NCBI RefSeq assembly: GCF_016859285.1
Contig: NC_053414.1
Span: 4,361,517-4,425,516, forward strand
Length of the DNA: 64,000 bases
Direction: 5' to 3'
From: Xiphias gladius
Lineage: Eukaryota; Chordata; Actinopteri; Istiophoriformes; Xiphiidae
A program made the translations under genes and the position numbers. The notes below the pieces were generated by a model, which saw only the letters and a list, made by a program, of their open reading frames with translations, had not been told where the DNA came from and made no database searches. Positions 49,601-60,969 of this stretch are shown one piece after another (within the stretch, counting starts at the first letter, position 1; each line of letters opens with the position of its first letter).

Positions 49601-52600
49601 GAATCGTTACATAACGTCCACAGGCGGCTGTTTAAATCACACAAGTCTCCTGCAGTTTATGTGTTTTGAACTTATTACTGGTGTCTGTAATAATCCTCCC
49701 AGTGACACTATGAGCTTTTGTCGATTCACTGCAGGTAGACTAGCAGTTGAGACTTTAAAAAAAAACACAAATATGTACCTCATGTGGCGCTGGAGGAAAG
49801 TCAGGGGCTGATCGAAGCCTTCGATTCATCTGCTGGGAACAATGAATGTCTGCACAAAATTTCCTGGTAATCCACCCGATAGCTGCTGAAATATTTCTGC
49901 CTGGAACGGCCGGAGCAACGCTGCTAAACTCAAAGGTCATGAAATCTACTGAGCACGTTTACGCTCGCCAGAGGGCGAACCGTTTCCAGTTTGCACACCC
50001 TGTGACCTTTGATCAAGGACCACCATCGTTACAAACACGGCAACAATGCAATGACTTCTCGGGGGAACATTTATGCTCGCCAGAGGATGAACCGTCGGGT
50101 TTAAGCAGAAATGGCAGGACTGCAGACGAACAGTTTAACGTCAGGCGAGGAAACAAAGGTTGATGCAAAGTGTTCTGTGTTTGTCGCGTTTACTTGGCGT
50201 AGGCTTTCTCCAGGAGGGCGCTCCAGAACTCGTTGTTGGAGGCAGAGTGGAGCATGATGAGCTCATTTCTCACCGACGGCAGCCTGTCGTCCACCACCAC
50301 GTCAAGCCATCTGTTGTGCTGCCAGAACTGTGGGAGCAACAGAGAGTGTGTCACTGAACACTTTGCTCCTCCAGCGCCGTTCACCCACTGCCTCATTATT
50401 TATTATCTGTGACACACAGGGGACCCGGGGAGCTTGCCTAGGCCCACTGTGATTGCGTAAAGACACAAAAAGTGAAGAAATTTCCCTCCATTTTGTGAAA
50501 TGACGTGTGTTATTTTTGTCAACTACCACAGCCGAGTGTGATTAGTCGAGACATCAACCAAAATGTCTCCAAAATACCTCTGGTTAAGATCCTACTGTTT
50601 TATCTTATTATTGGAAAAACAACAGAAAATCAATGAAAGTTAGAAGAAGTGAAATGAACTATTGACAAAAAAAGAAAAGAAAAATCCTGTAGAAAATGTA
50701 GCCTTTTTTTAATCAAACAATTAAGGGGATTTTGTGGCCAGAATCTAACAGCTCTCAGAGGAAGTGAAGCTCATGGCGCTTTATTACTGCGTCAGCCCCC
50801 ATCTGCAGTGGACCCAGCATAGTTTGAATACACTGAAAGTTTTTTTTAGATTAATTTATGGCGTGAAACTGGGAGCAGCAGTTAGCAGTAACATTAAATC
50901 GCTTTTATCCCCCCTCCTGAGCATTTATAAGCACTACGATAACCTTTAATAAATTCTTTATAACAGACTATAATGTCGTCATATGCAGATATAAGGATGT
51001 TTTTAAGTGTTTTTCAACAATAACTTCTCCTATGAAGACATATTTTATATGTCCACAGTTGGAGCTTACAACTACATTATAGTGTGTTATTAACCATTTA
51101 TTGACTGTATATATTCTGCTTATTAATGCCGAATGGGTGGGGGCTTAAGGTTAAGTGTTGGTTGGTCGGTTTTTATGATGTTTACTGAAATAATTCAGTG
51201 GGTTCATTTGATTTGTGTCCCCTGCCTCTCGTCTGGCATCAGTGGAGCCTGGCTCCAGCCCCTCGCCACCCTGCAGAGGATAACTGTGTAGAGCTAGTGG
51301 ATGGATGGATGGATGCAGGGCTGGTTTATGTTAAAGGACTTTTGATTATTAAACCAACAGAATGAGCTTCAGCTACTTCCTCGGGCTGGAACTAAATAGT
51401 TGTTCCCGTCCATTCTGCATGAATCTGTGAGCTGTAGTTGTGTCTCCTTCCTGACACAGACTGACAAGGCTGAAAAGGCAGAGGAAGTCAGAATCCCCGA
51501 AGAGACACATATCTGCTCAGCCGCCAGTGCACCTGGAAGTGAAAGATGCCGGCGTATCTGTGGTCAAACTCCTGGTCAGGGGGGACGACTCGGGCCAGTG
51601 CGTCCTTTTTGAGGGTCAGGGATGCGATGGCCGCCAGGAGCCAGCAGTCGCCTGCGGAGACAAACAGGCGCGTCACAGGTCAGCGAGTGAGAAGTGTGCA
51701 CACGGACGACGCAAAATGAGTCATGCAGGCGACTTGAGCACCAACCGAGTTGTCCCTGGCAAATGTCTGTCCTGTCCGCGTCACCCACGATGAACTTTGG
51801 GTTGTCGCAGAGCTCCTGTGGAAGGGACGAGGGAGAGGAACAGAACCGGTTGGTTGGTTTATTTAAAGAAGAAAAAAACAAAACAGAAAGACAGGTGAGA
51901 GGTGACGCCGCTGCCTGTGATAGGTGTGTTCACATTCCAGGCATATTATTCAGCCTGAAACCCCAGTCACTAGAACACGCCACAGGCAGGCAGCCGAAGC
52001 ATTCGCTCTGAAGGAACGCCCAAGACAGAAATGCAGTAGTAACGGGTGAGGTCAGAGCTGTGGGTACGTCAACAGGTAAAGATGCAGGAAGTGAGCTAAA
52101 AGAAAAAACACAACAAGAAAGGCATTTAAAGTGTAAAGTGGCATAGGAGACTGAAAAAAAACCCAATGAGGCCGAGCATCGCCTAGCTTTCGAGACTCCA
52201 TGGAAAAAATGCATCAAAGCTTCCACAGATGTCTTGATCCAAAACCCAGCAGCTAAAAATAAAACAACCACAGTCAACCTCTGGGTACGACGCAGACTGT
52301 CTCACAGCGGTTTCACCGCCGATAACACTGCGGCGTGCGGGGGATAAAGTCTGCGTGCACCTGGCTCTGTTTACACCGTGTTCCCGCCGAACTGGTTTAG
52401 CAGCCACAGCTGCATAAACACTTAATTGCCTCTTTTCTGTGAAAGGAAATAAAACGTCAGATAAACGTTCGCTTGAATTATTTAGTGCCATAACATCAGT
52501 AGTCGGGGATTCTCTGTTGATCGATGCTGCCGGCCTGAATTCACTCAACTGCCATGGACAGCTTGTGGTGCAGGTATTTATTCAGAGAACCAGGGTTTTG

Positions 52601-53109
52601 ATCGCTGGACTTTAAGACTGGGATCAGCTTTATCACTGAAGACAGCTGGAGGACGAAAGCGACCGACCCGTCATGAAACAGCCTGACGTGACCTCTCATC
52701 AGATGGAGAGTTCACCCAGAAAACGCAACATCTCTTTCATTCGACATTTAAAATCCGAGTCGAAGACATTAATCGCAAGACCATTCATGGCCTTAGGAGG
52801 ACAAGCTGCAGTCTGAGACATGTGGACGCTGCTTTGCCCAGAGCATCAGCCAAGCTCCTGAAACTCGAAATCCAAACTCTAAGGCGCTCGGCGCCTACGT
52901 ACCTTGGGCCTCTTCCATTCGATCTGGACGGGAACGCTCTGGCTGAAGAAGAGCGAGGAGTCGGCGGCAGGGAAGTCCGGATCCTCGAACAGGACCCCCT
53001 CCTGCAGACACTCCCGCCTCAGCTCCCTGAAGGACTTGCCGTCCGACTGAGTGTCGACGGCCTGGGCCGAGCCGGAGCCCCGGCCGGACAGAGTGGACTG
53101 GAGAGGCAT
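38753..53109 (-). CDS. capn9: Calpain-9, calcium-dependent cysteine protease, twenty coding exons
   Basis: Cytosolic calcium-activated protease; in mammals it is expressed in stomach and gut mucus cells. The translation is 688 residues against 690 in human, with phases that agree through all twenty exons. Exon 1 (53109-52903) starts [19 protein letters not shown], like the short human N-terminus, and runs to [20 protein letters not shown]. The catalytic triad is complete: Cys95 in GDCWLL, His252 in KGHAYS and Asn276 in RNPWG. The remaining exons are listed in the protease-core, C2-like and penta-EF-hand entries. Identity as calpain-9 rather than calpain-1, -2 or -8 rests on [42 protein letters not shown] and [14 protein letters not shown], which fit CAPN9 best. 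It also rests on the adjoining taf5l, a neighbour of CAPN9 in human 1q42. No break is seen. Confidence 0.92.
39895..40086. mobile_element. Inverted-repeat element, family A copy 2, with internal hairpin
   Basis: The ends CTTAACTCAAGGTCCATGTA and GTGAGTGGACCTCCAGTTAA are imperfect inverted repeats related to those at 3064-3254. Inside, CCCACGGTCTTCCTGAG (39944-39960) and CTCAGGAAGACCGTGGG (40018-40034) are a perfect 17-bp inverted pair. It lies in capn9 intron 17. Confidence 0.65.
42100..42340 (-). mobile_element. LINE reverse-transcriptase fragment in capn9 intron 14
   Basis: On the minus strand the peptide [13 protein letters not shown], a hallmark motif of non-LTR reverse transcriptases (the block before the YADD motif), is intact. 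The flanking residues decay at once, and no YADD follows. Confidence 0.7.
42421..42478 (-). CDS. capn9: capn9 exon 14
   Basis: 58 bases encoding [19 protein letters not shown], the first helix pair of the penta-EF-hand domain; the acceptor is GTGTACAG and the donor GTGAGT. It sits about 80 bases from the LINE fragment in the following intron side, without disturbance of the exon. Confidence 0.85.
43924..46404 (-). CDS. capn9: capn9 C2-like domain exons 9-11
   Basis: Exons 46404-46244, 46083-45926 and 44219-44011 encode about residues 316-491. They carry [44 protein letters not shown] (the acidic loop), [29 protein letters not shown] and [20 protein letters not shown], closing with [10 protein letters not shown]. 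The acidic loop and the PPG(E/K)Y block are standard in classical calpains. Confidence 0.88.
44752..44896. mobile_element. Small inverted-repeat element in capn9 intron 10
   Basis: 145 bases with about 30-bp terminal inverted repeats differing at three positions; both start GGATAACTCTGGGA and continue TTTTGAACCTGG. It has no coding capacity and was not seen elsewhere in the window. Confidence 0.7.
45080..45200 (+). mobile_element. LINE reverse-transcriptase fragment in capn9 intron 10
   Basis: On the plus strand, [13 protein letters not shown], then [16 protein letters not shown], correspond to the paired [13 protein letters not shown] and YADDT blocks of a non-LTR reverse transcriptase, with a stop between them. 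It is inverted relative to capn9. Confidence 0.7.
46931..51815 (-). CDS. capn9: capn9 protease core exons 2-8
   Basis: Exons 51815-51746, 51651-51533, 50327-50194, 48828-48660, 48531-48448, 48204-48119 and 47008-46931 encode about residues 70-315, the two-lobed cysteine protease core. They carry [23 protein letters not shown] (nucleophile cysteine), [48 protein letters not shown] (histidine), [19 protein letters not shown] (asparagine) and DDGEFW. Cys, His and Asn fall on exons 3, 6 and 7. All splice sites are GT-AG and phases agree. Confidence 0.9.
47590..47960 (+). repeat. Degenerate ACAAA/CCAC minisatellite-type repeat
   Basis: After a GGGCCTACCGGGCACAGGCCC block come many imperfect ACACAAA, GACCAC and ACAACTAC units. 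A similar tract is at 54360-54490. It lies in capn9 intron 7-8 sequence. Confidence 0.5.
48870..49305 (+). repeat. Dispersed fish repeat in capn9 intron 4
   Basis: TTCACGATGGCCTTCTAGCC, GTGTTCCCCAGCGGATACGT, CCTTGACCTTTCCTCTAGCA, then repeated GCTAAC/TGCTAACATG words follow the order of a common fish interspersed repeat. It continues beyond the inserted SINE at 49750-50150. Confidence 0.55.
49305..49500 (-). mobile_element. tRNA-derived SINE
   Basis: On the minus strand it starts GGCGGCGGTGGCTCAGAGGG, has a B-box-like GTTTGATCCCC, then CTCCTCCTGTTCATGTCGAG, GGAAAGACTCCAAACCCC and GGCAACTCACTGCCATCAGT. This is the standard head and body of a fish tRNA-derived SINE. It splits the surrounding repeat. 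Confidence 0.7.
49745..50150 (+). repeat. Dispersed fish repeat, second part
   Basis: AAAATTTCCTGGTAATCCAC, GATAGCTGCTGAAATATTTC and two CTCGCCAGAG(G)GCGAACC-type blocks match the interior of the repeat that begins at 48870. Confidence 0.5.
51200..51315 (+). mobile_element. LINE-type 3' tail with (GGAT)n end
   Basis: GGCATCAGTGGAGCCTGGCTCCAGCCCC, CACCCTGCAGAGGATAA and TGGATGGATGGATG reproduce the widespread tail of fish LINE/SINE elements. No coding part is left. It is in capn9 intron 3. Confidence 0.55.
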
Positions 53110-53539
53110 CTTCTCCAGACGAGCGGAGGAGAAGGAGACGCGAGGTGCGGTGTGATGGAGCGAGTCGCCTGCTGTGTGTTCGATGCGGGGACAAGCCTGT
53201 CCGGTTGGTAGGGGTGGAGGGGACACACCCTCCAGACAGAAACCGGTTTGTCCTCCCGTGGCGGTGGACCTCGCCCCTGCCGACTCTCTCTCTCTCTCTT
53301 TGGGCTCGGCCCACAGCAAACAGTAACAATTCATTCCTGGCGGTTTGGCAACACACAGTGGCGGTGGAGGAGGAAGTATTCGGGTCGTTTCACTCGAGCA
53401 AGAGCAACGACAGCGCAGTGTCTGAACGCTCCCGTACCCAAGTGGAAGCGCCATCAGGCCAATGCACCTCAAGTGTCCAAAGTAAAAGTCCTCCGTGCAG
53501 AGAAATGCCCCTGGAGCAGGATTTCCTCAGTCCCAGGTC

Positions 53540-53770
53540 ACGACTAGGGGAGACCGGGCTTCTGCGGTCAAAGGACCTGAGACCTGCAGAGTCAGTAACA
53601 TCTTTTGAATCACTTCTCAAAACGAATCTTTTTAACGGAGCCTTTCATCAGATTTTATTATAGTTTTAGTTTCCTGGCTGCACTTTGTTTCATGTCCCTG
53701 TTTGTTTCTTTTGTTTTAACTTGTCGTTGTTCGAAGTCATTTTTTATTTGTATTTGAGGGATTCTACCCA
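53540..53770 (+). mobile_element. LINE 3' end upstream of capn9
   Basis: The plus-strand peptide PAESVTSFESLLKTNLFNGA followed by a stop and a T-rich tail is typical of the last residues of L2-type LINE proteins (SVSSFKxxLKTHLF). Confidence 0.5.
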
Positions 53771-56330
53771 ACTCTATCACTCTCTTTTAGTTTCATTCAA
53801 AAAAAAAAAAAATCCTTTTTATGGCTGTCGTGGATTTGTTTTAATCTTTCCTCGCTACAGCAGTTTGTAACATATATAAATAAAGCTCTACATTACTATC
53901 AGTATTTTATTACTCATGCATTAATGTTTAAGCGGCCTTTTACTGCTGTAGTGGGTGTAGGCGGCAACAACTCTTCTCTCTTGTATACGCTGGCTGCCAT
54001 GAAGTTGACCTTCATCGTGGATTAATCTGCTGCGAGGACGCGAGAAAACAGTGAGAAATTTCCATCACATTTACCCAGAACTGGCTGGCGACACCTCCAT
54101 ACGTCCAACCCTCAAAAAAAGGTTAATGTAATTTAGGAAAAATCTTTGAGAAGCTGAAACCAGGAAAGGTTTTGGCATGAAAAGTGACTGAAAGCATTAT
54201 TATCATCATTTTCATTATGAGACACTGGGGGCCTGGGACAGACGTGTAAAAGGCCCTCCACCCCTCCGACACAGGAGTAACACACCTGTACCGAAAGACA
54301 CATTATTTGAATATTTCATGTCTCTTTGCAGTTGTTTTGTTTCTTGGTCATTTTGCATCTCAGGCAAAGAGACCACACAGAACGACCACGAGGAGATGCA
54401 CTACGCCTGCAGGGAGACACGGAATTACTACTGGGATGTAAACCGAACAGACACAAAATGAATGCGAAGAGACACAAAACACCCATCCACGGTCACAGAC
54501 GATGAGAGCTGTCTTTCCCCTCCTCCCTCCGTCTCTGAGCAGTGGAGACCCTGCCCGTCTGGCCCAGGGCAGCGACACATTCCTCAGGTAGCTGAGGACG
54601 AGCGATTACTCTTAGCGAGGGTTCATTTCTACTGTATGCGCCCGGTTAGTATGGGTCTGAGACCCGACGGTGGGGGCGGGTCATCGGACGCTTTTGCCCG
54701 TGGACCGACACAGAAACCGGGCTGGGACAAGATGAGGCCGTCTTCTCCCTCCCAAACAAACTACCTTCTGTCTCTCTGCTGTCATTTTGTGGATCTGTGT
54801 GTTGTCTAGTTTTTCCCAACAATAAATGTTAACAGTCACTTCAAACAGAGTCCCTGGACCCGGGGGCCCCCTGACCCCCCTGACCCCCTGAGTCTTGCAT
54901 GCTGGCATTGAATTTAAAAAAAGCATTTATTTAAACACTGGAAGGAAACACTGGGCTTTCTTCACTTTTTTCTTCATTTCGAAGAAGACCCCCCCCCCCC
55001 CCAGGAGCTTCGCCGCCCCCCTCCCCCCACCTCTCCCTTCCTGCAGCCTTAGCCCCTAACTCAGTTTCTCTGTATCCTCGGCACCTGGTTCTGCTGCTGG
55101 GCTCCAAAATCAATTTGGCCAACACTGGAGATTCCAGACCTCAATCCATCATTTGAATGGAGCGGTCACCGTCAGCGGATCTGCCCTCGGGGGAAAAGTC
55201 CTAGAGGTCAGCTTAAGTGAAAACTGCCAGGTGAGTTCGCTGGTTAGGGAGTCCAGATTTCTGACTGGAGGAAGCTCTCGCACTGGCTCTGTTGCACCGT
55301 CTAGTTCCATTTAATCCAGCTCTGTCAAGAATACAAGCATCTCCACAAAGGAGATGCGGCATCGTGTGCAGTGAGTGACCGGACAGGAGCGGATTCCGCA
55401 AACACTGCGTTGACGTACGTCACCAAGCTTGAGGCGCCACGTGTTTCGTGAGGATTTCGCTGTGGCGCTTTCCGCTGTTACCGGGGTCTTTAGCTAGCTA
55501 GACTGGACAGATCCTGGACCCCCCTCTGTGCTGGATGCACAGGGATGAAACTCTTCTCATATGGCAGCTAACAAGCACGTTTCTCAAAATATCAGACTGT
55601 TTTTCGGTCATGAGACATGAATTGTGGTAAAGCAGGTGCGACTCAAGAACATGCCGAGAGTCGCCCTAATACTCTGTACACCAGGAACCACTTCATCCCA
55701 GAACACTCATCTGTGCCCGATCCCATTTATATTCCCACCAACTGATGGATGTCAGACAAAGTTCAGCATTTAACAACCAGCAAAAAAAACAAAAACAACA
55801 TAACTTATGTAATTTAAGTATATTCTTGGTTCAAAATATATATTTCCATCTTCTAGTTGGGTACAACCGATGTTTAGCAGATTCAATTTCTCTTATTTTA
55901 TCCAACAGGAATAATATTTTCCAATAATCACATTTCATACGATGCTTTTATAAATCATTTAACTTGTGCATGACAACAGAAAAAAAACAGTTTTCGACCA
56001 CCAAGGCACCAGACCGTGACCCTTACACTTTTGAAATCATCAGTTACACAGAAACGGAGGAATTCTTTAATACCGATGTCCAGTGGGGACGCTTTGGTAA
56101 AGTGAAAATACCAGCAGGACAGAAGATAATTGATCTATAAGTGAATATCTAAACCAGCTTTTATAGGACAGAGACTTAAGGATTACGAAAAAATTACCAA
56201 AAGAGATATTTAGCCTTGTTTTCTCTCTATTCTGAGAACTAATGAGGGAAACAAAAATCCGACTCCTGGGCAGGTGGTGACATTAGAGGACAAAACAACA
56301 GTCTGAGCGGCGACCACAAAAACCCGACGT
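53770..56330. other. Intergenic between capn9 and taf5l
   Basis: No gene. It contains a degenerate ACACAAA-type repeat (54360-54490), a C-rich run (54990-55004) and AT-rich sequence. ATTAAA on the minus strand at about 56066-56071 could serve as a weak taf5l poly(A) signal. Confidence 0.4.
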
Positions 56331-56336
56331 CCTCGG

Positions 56337-59300
56337 CTACTGTTCTGCTTTCTCTTGTGCAGTTCCCGTCACCAGCAGCAGGTTGCAGGCCATGAACTGG
56401 ACGTTCAGCACGTTGCTGGTGTTTCCGGCGTAGAGTCCCACCAGTTCGCCGGACGAGCCGTCGGCTGGCGTCCCGCCGTGGGAGTTGCGGATGTCCCACA
56501 CCCGGACGGAGTTGTCCATAGACGAGGACGCCACCAGGCTGCTGTCCGGGCTGAAGGACAGGCTGGTAACGCTGTCTGTGTGTCCCCGCAAGTCTTTAAA
56601 CAATGTCCCCGACGCCAAGTCCCACAGCTTCACCCGCTGGTCCTCGCCGGCGGACGCCAAGTACTTCCCGTTGGGTGAGAAAGCGAGCGACAGCACGGGG
56701 CCGCGGTGGCCGGTGAAGAGGCGAACAGACGCCCCCTGCTGGGTGCTCCACAGCCGGACAGTCTTGTCTGTGGAGCCGGTGGCCAGGTAGTTGGAGTTGG
56801 GGTGGAACTTGACACAGTCGACGTCGGCGAGGTGGCCGGCGTAGAGCCGCAGCGAGTAGGTGCGGGAGAACGTCCAGAGGCGGGCGGTGCGGTCGTGGGA
56901 GCCGCTGGCAAAGTACAGGCTGCAGGGGCTGACGTCCACGTCCCACACCGGGTAGGCGTGGCCCTGGTAGAGCGCCGTGTTGGTGAAGCTGCCCAGGTCC
57001 CAGTAACGTATGGTCGTGTCCTCAGAGCAGGACAGCAGGCCGGAGCTGTCCGTCAGGAAGGCGGTACGAAACACCGGGCCGCTGTGACCCCGCAGCGTCT
57101 TTATCTCGCTGCCGGAGCCGTCCTCCTCATCCACCTGAGGAGAAAGGAGACGAAAGAGAGACATCTGACATCACCTGTCTCTGTCCTGCACTGTTAACTC
57201 TGTCTTTTGAAAACATTTGAATGAGTTCAAATCATGGGGAAAAAAAATTTCAACTCTTTGTGATATGAAAACTGCAGCAAACAATTATATTCATTATCCA
57301 TTAATCTGTTGATACTTTTCTAAATTAAGTGTTTCGGGATAATCACATATTATAGGGTTTATTCACATTGATGAAGCTGTAACTGTGCCCCCCAAATAAA
57401 AGATGACTCGAAGGGATTCATCAATTATCACAACAGTTGCAGATTAATTTTCTGTGGATTAATGAATTGACTAATTGATCACTGTAGCTTCAATCAGTTA
57501 ACCAATCGAACCAAACAGTCCTCAAATCAATTAGTTTCACAAATGAGGGTGAATTATGTTTCCATTTAAAATCATTGAAATAAATAGAAATACATAATAA
57601 ATGGAAACACCGATTCTGATCAAACTAAATAGGAAATGTTATGAGGAACTTTTGGTTCTCCATTATGCAGTCTGTAAATTGTGAAGTAATTAAAACCCTA
57701 AACTTTGCAAATAAATAAACCGGCTATTGAAAGGAATCAATAACGTCCAATGAAACAAATAGTCACTTCATTTTCTAATGTAATTTTAATCATTTTGAAT
57801 TAATCAATGGTCATTTAGCAAGAAACACTTCTAAATATTTCAAACCTGGGGATTCACTCCTTTAACTGTTTTACACCACTGTAAATTGAGTATCTTTATC
57901 TGAACTCACCCTGAGCTCCAGAAACTCGTGGTGAATATTTTTCTACATTTTCTGGTATTTTATAGACCAAAAGAATAAATGTGAAAAATGAAAAAGACAG
58001 ACAGACAGAAATCATAGAAGCCATAATCCTGAGGTGCAGCCCTAATAAGCTACGCATACTATCACAATCTGCAAAAACAGGGACAACTACACAGGAACCC
58101 TGCTCCTACTGCCCTGCTTCCGTCGATGTGTCGTCACTGTTTTAACTCCAAAATACATTCGAGCCGCTATACACAACCACTAGACCGGATTTCTCTCTTA
58201 AATCACCTCACCTCCTCCTCCAGGACGTCACAGGCCAGGTGGACGTGCGACACGTCAGCCTGATGCGGCTTGGCCTTCAGCTTTCTGGCTCGGAGGCTCC
58301 ACAGCTTCACCGTGGAGCTGTCGAAGCCGGCGGCCAGCAGCCGACTGTCAGCCGAGACCTCGGCGGTGTTCAGCATCTGCTCCGTGTGGTGGAAGGCGTA
58401 AAAACACACAGTGGTGAGCGAGGGGGGGCCCTCACGCACTTTCTTGATGCAGTCCTGCAGAGCCTCCAGGGCCGCCTCGCTCTGTGGGATCCCTGCGGGG
58501 ACCTCCAGCCCCTCCCTGCCCTCCGCCCCGTCCACTCCCGCCCAGGAGGTGGTGGAGTTTGGGGCGGCAGTTGCCCCGCTGGCGGCTCCATACAGCTGGT
58601 AGTCCGTGCGCCTGGAGGCGGTGACCTCCACCTGCAGGTGTGTGCTGAGGGCCCTGCAGAGGGCGCTGTTGTCCTCGCTCTGCAGGTAACGCAGCAGGTA
58701 GCTGTAGGCCGGCTCCGTCAGGTGAACCACGTACTTGTGCTCCAGGAAAGCACTCAGCTTTGGATTGGCTGCCACATCCTGAGCGGTGAGAACGTGGCGG
58801 AGCTGCTCAATGGTGGCACGCTGCTCGCTGTCCTGAAGAAAGGCGCCGTGGAAGCGACTGTAAAAACCATCTACTGCCCCCTTCAGGCCACATCGCACCA
58901 TGTCCAGGTGGAGGTAGACGAAGAGCGGGTAGAGGATGCTGCTCACCTCCTTCGCCCAGGAAATTTCTGCTTCTAGTTCAGGGGAAATAAAAAATTCTCT
59001 GAGGGATTTGTAAAAACAAGATCATGTAGCCTCTAAAACGGACATGTAAATGAGATTCGTTGGATAAATCTTTCCCAGGCAAAATCAGGCATTTTAACTG
59101 GTAACTACTGGCCATGTCCGAGCACGACGCACAGCTGCGTTGTGCAGCTGTGCGGTGATCCGGTGGCTGTGCAGCATGAATGTGGACTTGGTACCTGACA
59201 GAAAGGAGCGCAGCCTGGAGTACTGAGTCTCGTACTGCTGCGGGTCAGACTGGCAGGGTGCAGCAGAGACGATGTTGGCACAGCCCGACTCTGTCTGCAC

Positions 59301-60246
59301 TGCTCAGAGAGAGAGAGAGAGAGAGGGAGATAGAGGGGGGAAAAAGAAGAAAGAGAGAGAGAAAGAGAGAGGGAGAGAGTGGGGGGGAAAGAAAGAGGGA
59401 GAGAGAAAGAGAGAAAGAAAGAGGGAGAGAGAGAGAGAAAGACAGACGGGAGCAGGTTTAAGAGAAGGTAGAAATACCATCATATAAGCAGAAGTAAAAT
59501 ATTCTTTTACAGAATGGCCCCTTTCATTTTGTCATATGTTACAATAGTGGATTTTTACTATGAGTAAATCATCAGATTCTGGCAGCATTTTAATGTGGCT
59601 AAGTTGTACTTTATTTTATAACCCGTCGGTTGGTTCAAAGACTGTAGATGTGCAAGATGTGCAAACAACTGTCAGTGGATTACTTTGATACTGAGGGAAA
59701 GGTAAAAACGTGATGATTCTCAGGGAAGTTCTGAAGTTATTAGGAGCATTTTTTTCTTCTTCATTTTCTCAGTGGGCGTTTATTCATGATGGACATCAGA
59801 GATTAGTGATGTCTTCGGAAAGTAACTCACACTGAATCAATGTCTTTATTCCAGACACATCTGGAATACAGCCTGCATGCCCAGATGGTAGAGAAAGTAG
59901 CCCAATTCATCACAACCTGCCCAAATCAGTGTTTACCTGCTTAATTAGAGAAAAAAAGTGGCCCGATCTGGCAACACCGACGGAAATGCATCATATCCCA
60001 TAGACTGATTTATATGTTCTGTGTGTAGCTGTTGATGTAACGGAGCAAAAATACAAAAGTAGAATGTATTTCCTTCTCCCTCCCCTTCACCTGAGCAGTG
60101 GGCTCACCTGTGAGGCTGGCAGCCATCTCCTCAGCTGACTGGAAGAGTTTGGCTCCTTTCAGGGAGCCGTCGGTGTCCACATACTGTCTCCTCTTCAGGT
60201 ACTGAGCCACGGCATACTGGATCTGCTCAGTGCGAACCCGCTTCAT
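56337..60246 (-). CDS. taf5l: TAF5L WD40 subunit of SAGA/PCAF complexes, four coding exons
   Basis: Paralogue of TAF5 that takes its place in SAGA/PCAF-type histone acetyltransferase complexes in the nucleus. Coding exons are 60246-60108, 59299-59195, 58972-58212 and 57134-56337, giving 600 residues against 589 in human, with agreeing phases. The start [20 protein letters not shown] matches the family. The N-terminal TAF5-NTD2 region (about 80-240) includes [12 protein letters not shown] and [20 protein letters not shown]. An acidic [21 protein letters not shown] junction leads to six WD40 blades with RYWD, RLWT, RLWS, KLWD and RVWD endings and [20 protein letters not shown]-type strands. The C-terminus [19 protein letters not shown] also fits. 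A glycine/alanine/serine-rich insertion after DYQLYG makes the fish protein slightly longer. The first coding exon starts three bases after an acceptor, so a non-coding exon lies upstream. Confidence 0.94.
57270..57500 (+). repeat. Dispersed repeat family E, copy 4 (taf5l intron)
   Basis: CTGCAGCAAACAATTATATT and ATTGATCACTGTAGCTTCAA at the ends are imperfect inverted repeats like those of the copy at 32925-33272, around a deleted centre. Confidence 0.5.
57500..58200. other. taf5l last intron, nothing recognised
   Basis: AT-rich intronic sequence without a nameable element. Confidence 0.5.
59302..59455 (+). repeat. (GAGA)n purine microsatellite
   Basis: Almost pure purine tract (AGAG, GGGAG and AAAG units) directly beside the acceptor of taf5l exon 3. 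On the transcript it is the polypyrimidine tract, so it may influence that splice site (inference). Confidence 0.85.
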
Positions 60247-60296
60247 GACCTGAAAGAAAAAGCAAAAAGCCGCGTGTGTGTCACTCTGTGTGTCTC

Positions 60297-60325
60297 TCAC
60301 ACACACACACACACACACACACACC
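60297..60325 (+). repeat. (CA)n microsatellite
   Basis: About 14 CA units in the taf5l intron, 50 bases before the start-codon exon. Confidence 0.9.
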
Positions 60326-60802
60326 TGAGACGACACCTGCACATCACTTTCTCTCTCAGCAAAAGATCGTTGGTAGCACAAACGGTTCAAATCTGAGTGT
60401 TTACCAGTAGGTAAGTGGTCACAAAAGACGGTGCATTTCTTTTAAAGTGCTAAACTCCAGTTCATCCTCTCCATGACAACTCTAACCGTCCAGCTCACAG
60501 CATCTTCCCAGTAGCTAATATCCTAGCAAAGCAGCGAGCTACCGTGTTCACTGAGGCAAACCCCCCCACTAAAAACACCCTTAATGATGCTCTAAACATG
60601 GATGTTAGATAATCTGTCAACCTGAAGCAACTTGAGCCCTGGACTAATCCAGTCTAAAGACGCCAGGTTTCCACATTAGAGGAGGGCGTCTAACCAGAGC
60701 TAACCGGCTAATTTAGCGCTTAGCAGCGGGCCTGACGACTCCTGGCTTCTAGCGGGACCGATCCGGTTCCGTGGCTTCACCGGTTGGAATTCTTTTACTC
60801 AC

Positions 60803-60960
60803 TGCATATCGTGCCGTGCTTCTCTGTCCTCAGTTACTGTAATGGTGGGGTTTTTAACGCCACTCAGAGTCCAGCTGAAACTACGCCGCTGCCCTTTTCT
60901 GCCGCTCCATCGTGGTTGTCCGCCCCCCTCCCGCTCTGCCGCCATCTAATCGCGCTAGGA
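60803..60960 (-). promoter_or_regulatory. taf5l: taf5l promoter and non-coding first exon
   Basis: A CpG-containing block on the minus strand includes AGATGGCGGCAG (about 60948-60937), the YY1 element usual just after housekeeping start sites. A consensus donor GTGAGT at 60802-60797 then ends a putative non-coding exon. That exon would be joined to the acceptor before 60249, where translation starts. Confidence 0.55.
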
Positions 60961-60969
60961 TCTTCTACT

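Noticed and set aside
53145-53663. 172-residue plus-strand open frame upstream of capn9
   Set aside because: The first part is antisense to the capn9 first exon and leader; only the last 40 residues resemble anything, a LINE protein end.
58239-58976. 245-residue plus-strand open frame, and similar frames at 56355-57197
   Set aside because: They are antisense shadows of the taf5l exons, which have clear homology and agreeing splice phases.
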